A stretch of 64,000 nt of DNA from Arthrobacter sp. Hiyo4. GTDB taxonomy: Bacteria > Actinomycetota > Actinomycetes > Actinomycetales > Micrococcaceae. The position numbers and the translations under genes are program-made. The DNA is taken from the NCBI GenBank assembly GCA_002370555.1, contig AP014718.1:2728001-2792000 (forward strand), in the 5' to 3' direction. Under the pieces are notes generated by a model. It saw only the letters and a program-made list of their open reading frames with translations. It was not told the DNA's origin and did no database searches. Positions 57,472 through 64,000 of this stretch are shown here, piece after piece (the stretch's first letter is position 1; the number at the start of each line of letters is the position of its first letter).

Positions 57472-57507
57472 ACAGGTGGCGGGGCCCGGCCGGGTCCCGC
57501 CACCTGT
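57472..57507. terminator. Hairpin terminator between the GH13 gene and the aldo/keto reductase gene
   Basis: ACAGGTGGCGGG and CCCGCCACCTGT pair perfectly over 12 bp, around a G/C-rich loop. It lies 17 bp after the GH13 gene stop on the minus strand. T residues follow on the plus strand rather than the minus, so the direction is not certain. Confidence 0.6.
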
Positions 57508-57523
57508 TTGATCTTGGGTTATG

Positions 57524-59234
57524 TCAGCGCAGCCAGGCAGTGCTGTTGGCGCCCAGTTTGCCGTCCACCAGCGGGGCACTGCTGACCAGGACGGTGCCTG
57601 CCGGCAGGTCGACGGCGGTGTCCCCGAAGTTGGTAACGGACTGCCAGCTACCGGGCGGCGGAAGTGCAGGACCTCCGGGTTGCCGGTCTCCACCCACTCC
57701 AGCTCCTCGCCGGCCTGCAGTTCGCGGCGCAGCTTCAGGGCCGTGCGGTACAGCTCCAGGGTGGAGTTGTCGGTGCCGTCCTGCGCCTCCACCGCGTACT
57801 TGCTGAACCAGTCCGGCTGCGGCAGGTGCGCGCCGCCGTCGCCAAAGCCAAAGGAGGTCCCTTCAACCTTCCAGGGCAGGGGCACGCGGCAGCCGTCACG
57901 GCCACCTCAACGCCCCTGTTCCGGAAGAACGCTGGGTCCTGGCGCTCGGAGTCCGGAATCTCCGCCACTTCCTGCAGGCCCAGTTCCTCGCCCTGATACA
58001 GGTAGGCCGATCCGGGCACAGCGAGCATCAGCAAAGTGGCGGCGCGGGCACGGCGCTCGCCAAGGTCCACGTCGAGTTCCTCCTTGGGGCCGCCGGCCAG
58101 CAGCCATCCCTTCCCGTCCTGGCCCTTGGCGTGCTTCTTGCCCTTGGATGCCTTGGGCAAGCCATACCGCGTGGCATGCCGCACGACGTCGTGGTTGGAG
58201 AAAACCCAGGTGGAGGACGCGCCGGTCGCGGCGGCTTCGGCGAGGTTACGGGTGATGATTTCGCGGAAATCCTCGGCATCGAAGTCGGCCTGCAGCAGGT
58301 CGAAGTTGAAGGCCTGGCCCAGGCCCTCAGGGCTGGCGTAGCGGGCACGGCGGGTGGCGTGCACCCATGCTTCGGCGACGGCGGTGCGGGGCGGGTTGTA
58401 TTCGTTGAAGACTTCGCGCCATTCGAGGTAGATGTCGTGGACCTCGTCCCGGTCCCAGAAGGGGTGCGAACCGTCGTCGAACCCGTCCGTCCCCGAGTTG
58501 GCCTCGGTCAGCTCCAGCTTGGAGAGCAGCGGCTCGGTGAGATCTTTGGTAAGGGCATGGGCCACGTCCACGCGGAAGCCATCCACGCCGCGGTCGGACC
58601 AGAAGCGCAGCGTCTTGAGGAAGTCGTCGCGGACCTCCCGGCTGGACCAGTTCAGGTCCGGCTGCTCCTTGGCAAAGATGTGCATGTACCACTGGCCGGG
58701 GGTGCCGTCCGGCTCGGTGATGCGTTCCCAGGCCGGTCCGCCGAAGACGGAGTCCCAGTCCGACGGCGGAAATTCGCCGTTGGGTCCTTTGCCGTCACGG
58801 AAGATGTAGCGCTCACGCGCGGCGGAACCCTTCGGCGCGGCGAGCGCCTCCTTGAACCATTCGTGACGGTTCGAGGAGTGGTTGGGCACGATGTCGGCGA
58901 TCAGCTTGATGCCGGCGGAGTGCAGCGCCTTGGCCATCTCGTCGAAGTCCGCCAGCGTGCCCAGCTTGGGGTCCACGTCGCGGTAGTCGTCCACATCGTA
59001 GCCGCCGTCGGCCAGGGCCGACGGGTAGAACGGGCTGAGCCATACGGCGTCGATCCCCAGTTCCTTCAGGTACGGGACCTTGGCCGTGATGCCCTTGATG
59101 TCACCCATGCCGTCACCGTTTGAATCGGCGAAGCTGCGAGGATAGATCTGGTAGACCGCGGCCTGGCGCCACCAGTTGGGATCGGCCGGACGGTCGGAAT
59201 CGGACAGGGTTGCCAGCGTGGCAGTGGTGGACAA
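57524..59234 (-). CDS. GH13 alpha-glucosidase/oligo-1,6-glucosidase (two frameshifts)
   Basis: A glycoside hydrolase family 13 enzyme of about 570 residues. Region I is AVYQIYPRSFADSNGDGMGD; the nucleophile Asp is in GVDGFRVDVAHALTKDL, the acid/base Glu in RTAVAEAWVHATRRARY, and the third carboxylate in VFSNHDVVRHATRYGLP. No signal peptide, so it hydrolyses imported sugars in the cytoplasm. Frame changes near 57900 and 57655 are repaired by one G/C each, giving the C-terminus ANSTAWLR. TTG start after AAGGA. It follows the ABC transporter genes and likely acts on the imported alpha-glucoside. Confidence 0.9.
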
Positions 59235-59287
59235 AGGATGATCCTTTTCTCTTGTTTGCGTTGTTCTTGCTGGGTGGATAAGTCTGG

Positions 59288-60172
59288 CTATTTAACAGCC
59301 CCGCGCATGACTCCGGACAGTACCCAACGTTGGGCCAGGATGTAAACCACCAGTGTGGGTGCCATGGCCATTAGGTAGGACGCGAACGCCAGGCTGTAGT
59401 TGGTGTTGAACTCGCCCTGGAACAGCATCTGGACCACGGGGAGGGTCTGCAGGGCCGGGTCGGCGATCATCATCTGCGGCAGCAGGAAGTCGTTCCACGA
59501 GCCCAGGAAAGCGAAGATGCCCACCGTGGCGTTCATGGGGGCCAGCAGCGGGAAGATGATCTTGCGGAACACCTGCCACGTGGTGGCGCCGTCAATCCTG
59601 GCCGATTCCTCCAGCTCCACCGGGATGGAGCGGACGAACGCGATGTACAGCAGCGCGTTGAACGAGATTCCGCCCAGCACGTGCAGGAAGACGACGCCGG
59701 CCGGGTTGTCCAGGCCGAGCAATGCCGTCTGCTTGATCAGCGGAAGGATGATCACCGGGAACGGAATGAACATGGCGGACAGAAGGTACACAAAGGAGCC
59801 GCGGAAGAACCGGTGGTTCCAGTTCCGCGCGATGGCGTAGGCCACCAGCGAGCTGCAGGCAAGCGAGCCCAGGACGCTGAAGACGGTGACGAATGCCGTG
59901 GACATAAAGGCCCGGGGGAAGTTCGTGGCAACATATGCCTCTGCGAAGTTCTCCCAGTTCAGCGGGTTCGGCCAGGCAAGCCCGGTCCCGGTGCCGATCT
60001 GGTCCGGTGTTTTCAGCGCCATTGCCACGGTGAAGTACAGCGGCAGCAGGACAGTCAGCGAGGCCACCAGCATCAGGGCGGTGAGCCACCAGTTGATCTT
60101 GAAGCCTTCGCGGCCGGACGGGCGCCTTGTGAGGACGCGGGCGCTGCGCTGTGGAAGTAGTGATGAGGTCAT
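59288..60172 (-). CDS. Carbohydrate ABC transporter permease (MalG-like)
   Basis: A 294-residue CUT1-family permease with six hydrophobic segments, beginning WWLTALMLVASLTVLLPLYF. The coupling motif EESARIDGATTWQVFRKIIF is the conserved EAA loop that docks on the ATPase. The ATG overlaps the preceding permease stop as TAATG, so the two subunits are translationally coupled. No ATPase gene is in the window; CUT1 systems often share an MsiK-type ATPase. The frame is intact. Confidence 0.93.
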   Translation of the reverse strand: MTSSLLPQRSARVLTRRPSGREGFKINWWLTALMLVASLTVLLPLYFTVAMALKTPDQIGTGTGLAWPNPLNWENFAEAYVATNFPRAFMSTAFVTVFSVLGSLACSSLVAYAIARNWNHRFFRGSFVYLLSAMFIPFPVIILPLIKQTALLGLDNPAGVVFLHVLGGISFNALLYIAFVRSIPVELEESARIDGATTWQVFRKIIFPLLAPMNATVGIFAFLGSWNDFLLPQMMIADPALQTLPVVQMLFQGEFNTNYSLAFASYLMAMAPTLVVYILAQRWVLSGVMRGAVK

Positions 60173-61110
60173 TACAGTGATACCCCCCGGCGCTGGATGA
60201 GGCGCAGCTGGATGACGGAGATCAGCAAAGTGATCAGGAAGTAGATGACCGCGTTGGCCATCTGGTAGGAATAGTCGCCACCCGTGAAGCCGGAGAAGAT
60301 GCGCATGGCCACTGACTGGGTTGCCATGCCGGGCCCGCCGCCCGTGAGGCCCACGATGATCTCGTAGGTTCCCAGGAACCCTTTGAACCCGAGGATCACA
60401 TTGATCACCAGGTAGCCGAGGATGAGGGGCAGTGTGAGGCTCAGGAACTGGCGGCAGCTGCCGGCACCGTCCAGGTCCGCGGCTTCGTAGACCTCCGCTG
60501 GCACGCTCTGGAGACCCGCAAGGTAAATGATGGTCGCCCCGGGCGCGGCCTGCCACACCGTGACCAGGACAATAGCCAGCCAGGCGAGGCTTTCGTTGGC
60601 CAGGATGCTGGTGGCAAGCGGCGTTAAGCCGAACCGTTCAGCGAGCACCGGCAGGGTGTTGGAGAACAGATAGTTGAAGACAAACGAAACCACCAGGGCT
60701 GAGAGCACCATGGGGATGAAGAACACGGTGCGGATGCCGGTTCGCCACTTGATTTTCGCATTCAGTCCAAGGGCGATCGCCAGGGCCACGATGTTGACCA
60801 CCACTGTGGTGGTCAGGGCAAAGAAGAACGTGAAGATATAGGACTGCAGGATTGCCGGGTCCTTGAAGATGTTGATGTAGTTGGACAGTCCGATGAACTT
60901 CCAGTCACCGTAGCCTGCGTAGTTGGTAAGGCTGAAGTACACACCAACCAGCGCTGGCAGGGTGATGAAGAAGGCGAAAAGTGCCAGGACCGGCACCACC
61001 ATCCAGTAGTACGTGGGGTCGATCCGGCGCTTGGACCGGACAACGGACTCACGGGCGGGGTCGTTGTGCGCGGCCGGGGTTGTCCCAGCCGGCAGGGCAG
61101 TTGCGGTCAT
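60172..61110 (-). CDS. Carbohydrate ABC transporter permease (MalF-like)
   Basis: A 312-residue CUT1-family permease with about six membrane helices. The EAA loop reads EVYEAADLDGAGSCRQFLSL. I choose the ATG at 61110 (MTATALPAGTTPAAHNDPAR), with AGGAG exactly placed upstream; an ATG at 61137 overlaps the binding-protein stop and is less supported. Downstream it overlaps the second permease by 1 bp. The frame is intact. Confidence 0.93.
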   Translation of the reverse strand: MTATALPAGTTPAAHNDPARESVVRSKRRIDPTYYWMVVPVLALFAFFITLPALVGVYFSLTNYAGYGDWKFIGLSNYINIFKDPAILQSYIFTFFFALTTTVVVNIVALAIALGLNAKIKWRTGIRTVFFIPMVLSALVVSFVFNYLFSNTLPVLAERFGLTPLATSILANESLAWLAIVLVTVWQAAPGATIIYLAGLQSVPAEVYEAADLDGAGSCRQFLSLTLPLILGYLVINVILGFKGFLGTYEIIVGLTGGGPGMATQSVAMRIFSGFTGGDYSYQMANAVIYFLITLLISVIQLRLIQRRGVSL

Positions 61111-61136
61111 GGGGGCTCCTGGAATCGTGGTGGGCA

Positions 61137-62514
61137 TCAGACTGCGGTCCGCTCTGCGACGCGGCGCCATTCGTCGTCGAGCGCGGCGAGGAACTGGTCG
61201 CCGTTTTTGCTGTAGACAAAGGACTGGATGTAGTTATGCAGCGGCACCGACGGCGGGAAGTAGGTGCCGGCGCCCTGGTAGTAGCGTGCTTTTCTGACCG
61301 ATTCGTCCAGTCCGCTGATCTGCGGGTTGGTCACCGGCGGGCGTCCTTGAGCGGCGAGAAGGCGGCGTTCTTTTCGTTGTACGTGTTCACCACTGACGGT
61401 TCCAGCAGGTAAGCGACGAAACGCCGGGCCGCAGCCATGTTGGGGGTGTTCCTGGTGATGGACAGTGCCATGTCCACGTTCACCCGTGCCTTGGTTTCCT
61501 CCGGGTTGTTCGATACGGGCAGGGGGAATGTACCCACCCTGATGTCCTTGTTGGCGGAAACCAGCTGCGACAGGGCCCAGGGTCCTTGGAGGTACATGGC
61601 GGCCTGCCCTTTGGCGAAGGCAGCATTTCCGTCCGCGTAGTTCTTGCTGCTGGCGCCATTCTGGGAATAGGAAACGAGCTGGAGCATCTGGGGCAGCGCG
61701 GGCCCGAAGTTGGTGGTGAAGGATTCGGCGGCTCCCGCGCTGATATCGGCACCCTTGGCATTGATCCTGGTGAAAAATTCCGCCGTGTCCAGCGAACCGC
61801 CGGAGACGTAGTCGAACATGCCCTGTGCCAGGGTCCAGGAGTCCTTGAACGTTCCGTAAATCGGCGTGATGCCGGCCGCCTTGAAGGTTTCACAGGCTGC
61901 CACGAATTCATCCCAGGTGGTGGGGACGGCTACGCCATTGGCGTCGAAGATGTCCCGGTTGTAGATGACGCCGGCCGCAGCCAAGGAGAACGGCAGGGCG
62001 CTGACCTCGTTGCCGTTGTACTGGCCCCAAGAGCTGATGAGCTCCTGCATCTCAGGATCAATAGTGGACGCTGCGGGGAGGTCGCTGAGGTCGGCGAAGA
62101 TGCCCTTCCTCACGAAGTCGGCAGTTGCCTTCGCGAAGCCTCGGGTCACTACGTCAGGCGGATCGTTGCGGACCAGGCCGGGGACGAAGTTGCCCTCGTT
62201 GAAGTCCTGGATGACCCGGAGATCCGGGTTCAGGGCTTCGAAGTCCTTGATCACCTGATTGAAGTAGTCCACCACCTCCGGCTTGTTCTGCATAAACCGC
62301 AGGGTGGTGACGCCGGAGTGTTGCCCTGTGCCGGCGCCGCAGGCGGTGAGGGGAAGGAAGGCGGCTGCTCCGGCCAGGCCGGCCGCCCGGAACAGCGAGC
62401 GCCTGCTGGGCAGTGCTGCGGGGACGGTGCCGTTCACAGGGCGGGCGCCGAAGTACGGCAGCGGATGGGAGAGGACTGCGATGAAGGCGGGCAGTGCTTC
62501 GGGATACGGTTCAC
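61137..62514 (-). CDS. Sugar-binding lipoprotein of the ABC transporter (two frameshifts)
   Basis: A solute-binding protein of about 460 residues. The N-terminus has a twin-arginine signal SRRSLFRAAGLAGAAAFLPL followed by the lipobox LTAC, so it is a Tat-exported lipoprotein. The body reads TLRFMQNKPEVVDYFNQVIK and VVTRGFAKATADFVRKGIFA. One G/C near 61340 restores FSPLKDAPPVTNPQISGLDE. The best start is a GTG at 62514 preceded by AAAGGAG, which needs one more base before 62437; otherwise GTG 62437 begins the signal peptide directly. Confidence 0.86.
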
Positions 62515-62605
62515 TGTTGCTCCTTTGCAAAGGCTGACTGAAGGATTTTGGAGAAGGCGGGTGGGTCGGCGGCCGTCCGACCCACCCGGCCAAGAAATGT
62601 TTATT

Positions 62606-62640
62606 TTGAATCTAAATTTAGTTTCTCAAGTATTATGTGG
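62606..62640. promoter_or_regulatory. Divergent promoters with a central palindrome between binding-protein and ROK genes
   Basis: The perfect palindrome CTAAATTTAG lies at 62612-62621 in an AT-rich island. On the plus strand TTGAAT and a GTATTA/TATTAT box flank it; on the minus strand TTGAGA and AAATAA are 17 bp apart across it. A regulator bound here would block both promoters. The ROK protein is the obvious candidate. Confidence 0.6.
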
Positions 62641-62664
62641 TGCAGAACACAGGGGGTCAACACC

Positions 62665-63865
62665 ATGTCCGAAATTTCCGTCGCAACTCCCCAGCTACTC
62701 AGGCGGGTGAGTGCCGGAGCCGTCCTTGACTTCATGCGCGCCTCAGAAGCGGTGACTGTCACCGAGGTCATGGAGGCCACCGGGCTGACCCGGGCCACGG
62801 CCATATCCGTGTGCGAGGACCTCATGCAGCGGGGCTGGATCCGGGAGCTGGCGAACCAGCGGGCCTTTGGTGGCTACCAGAAAGGCCGGCCGGCACGTCG
62901 GTTCGAGCTCAACGAACGCGCAGGCTACGTTCTGGGCATGGACGTGGGTGTTTCCAAGGCCACCGTGGTGGTGTCCGACCTTCGCGGAAAGGCCCTCGGC
63001 AGGTCCAGCCAGCCCTTCGCGGCAGCAGACATCCCGGCCGAGGAACGCATCGCCGTCATTGACCGCACCGCCATGATGGCCCTCCACAGTGTGGGAGCCT
63101 CCCCCGATTCCGTTCTGGCCGCCTGCGCCGGCATTGCGGCGCCCGTGGACCGTAACGGCGAGGTACTGGTGACGCAGCACTTCTGGGACTGTTCGACGTC
63201 GGCCTGAAGGCTGCCCTGCGGGACCGGCGGGCTGGACGGTGCTGCTGGAAAACGATGCGAACCTGGCCGCCCTGGGCGACCGCTGGCGCGGCGCCGCTGC
63301 CGGCGTGGACGACGTGGTGGTCATCCTCGCGAGTGAGCGCTTCGGCTCGGGCGTGATCGACGGCGGACGGCTGCTGCACGGCCGCGGCGGAGGCGCCGGC
63401 GAACTCGCCTTCCTCGACATGGTGGAGGGTGTGGGAGATACCTACGGCATCGCCGCATTGGCAAGGACCTGGGCGGCTGACGCCCTTGCCGGCAAGGCCA
63501 AAACATCCCTCCGGGATCACGCCGCCAAAGGTGTCGAGGCAGAGCACGTCTTCGCGGCTGCTGCCGACGGAGATGCCGTGGCGCGCGCGATTCTGGAACG
63601 CCTGGCCGACAGGATGGCAAGGGTCATCGGGGCCGTCGCCACCATGATCAACCCCGAACTCGTGGTCATTGGCGGGGCCGTAGCGAACTCCGCAGGCGTG
63701 CTGCTCGAGCCGATCGCCAGGCACCTGGCCAAGTACACCGCCACTCCCCCGCGGGTGGCGGTCTCGCCCTTGGGCGATTCAATCGTAACCGTGGGAGCCG
63801 TGCGGTGCGCCCTCGACTACGTGGAAAAGAACACCCTGGACCTGGAGCTCGCGGTTCCGGACTAA
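62665..63865 (+). CDS. ROK-family sugar-responsive repressor (two frameshifts)
   Basis: A NagC/XylR-type regulator of about 400 residues. The N-terminal winged helix reads AVTVTEVMEATGLTRATAIS, and the ROK domain begins GYVLGMDVGVSKATVVVSDL. The sugar-binding region is LLENDANLAALGDRWRG and RFGSGVIDGGRLLHGRGG. The usual CxCGxxGCxE zinc motif is absent after GELAFLDMVEG. Single G additions near 63189 and 63229 restore HFWGLFDVGLKAALRDRRGW. It is divergent from the transporter genes and probably represses them until a sugar binds. Confidence 0.88.
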
Positions 63866-63906
63866 GTGCGTGCTGTGTTATTCCAGCGTTGCGGCCGGCC
63901 CCTCGG

Positions 63907-64000
63907 CTACGGCTGCGGCTCCAGAGCGGCGGCAATGGGCAGGGTCCCATCGCGGAATTCTATGGTTCGACCCGCCGTTTCGGGCAGGTCAAGCACCGCG
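63907..64000 (-). CDS. C-terminal fragment of a gene entering from the right edge
   Basis: Reading from the window edge on the minus strand gives AVLDLPETAGRTIEFRDGTL then PIAAALEPQP and a TAG. The frame is open for 31 codons, and the ending lies 41 bp from the convergent ROK stop. Its composition is compatible with a carbohydrate-active enzyme C-terminus, but the fragment is too short to name. Confidence 0.4.
   Translation of the reverse strand, partial: AVLDLPETAGRTIEFRDGTLPIAAALEPQP

Overview
The window is high-GC chromosomal DNA from an actinobacterium, most likely of the Arthrobacter/Pseudarthrobacter group (Micrococcaceae). This rests on recognisable actinobacterial protein sequences (RpoB, RpoC, GlnR), a mycothiol synthase (MshD), mycothiol-type arsenate reductase, the ppk-mutT1 gene pair, frequent GTG/TTG starts and many leaderless-type promoters. 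No phage, plasmid or transposon was seen.

Layout. 1-10,640 (minus strand): rpoB, rpoC, rpsL, rpsG and fusA (fusA runs off the left edge). 10,900-13,330: a lipoprotein, an acetyl-CoA acetyltransferase and a YbaK-type deacylase. 13,460-20,030 (minus): rplL, rplJ, two tandem GNAT acetyltransferases (one degenerate), rplA, rplK, nusG, secE and tRNA-Trp, i.e. the transcription/translation core. 20,300-21,520: aspartate-type aminotransferase. 21,660-26,180: a LiaFSR-like envelope-stress module in which PspC domains recur on the kinase, the LiaF-like protein and a free-standing protein. 26,280-31,330: pfkA, GNAT, ankyrin protein, YgfZ, FMN reductase and nitrobindin. 32,450-40,720 (plus): glnR, mshD, ppk, mutT1-like, thyA-folA, a small membrane protein and asd. 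40,750-43,580: a repeat-bracketed AbiEi/nuclease-like gene and an AlkZ-like winged-helix protein. 43,600-46,880 (minus): murB, an MFS transporter and two MaoC-type hydratases. 47,020-51,170: an ArsR-SulP operon, DUF2797 protein and a CitE-like lyase. 51,260-56,470: an arsenic-resistance island. 56,470-64,000: aldo/keto reductase and an alpha-glucoside uptake and hydrolysis cluster (GH13 enzyme, two ABC permeases, binding protein, divergent ROK regulator).

The arsenic island is the most distinctive accessory region. It has four low-molecular-weight phosphatase-type arsenate reductase domains (one fused to an ArsR repressor), a flavoprotein monooxygenase-like gene, an aquaporin in place of an ArsB/Acr3 pump, a second ArsR, a near-identical operator in front of two promoters, and a previously unremarked 20-23 residue peptide with three Cys-Cys pairs. 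The mycothiol synthase elsewhere in the window fits the mycothiol-dependent class of one reductase.

A caveat applies throughout. More than half of the longer genes, including essential single-copy ones, are broken by single-base frameshifts. In every case I worked through, the frame is restored by adding one G or C, usually in a G/C run. I read these as sequencing deletions rather than biology, and give such genes as whole CDSs spanning the shift. The degenerate GNAT gene at 15,940-17,057 and the LuxR-type remnant at 26,038-26,180 are the two places where real decay is more likely.
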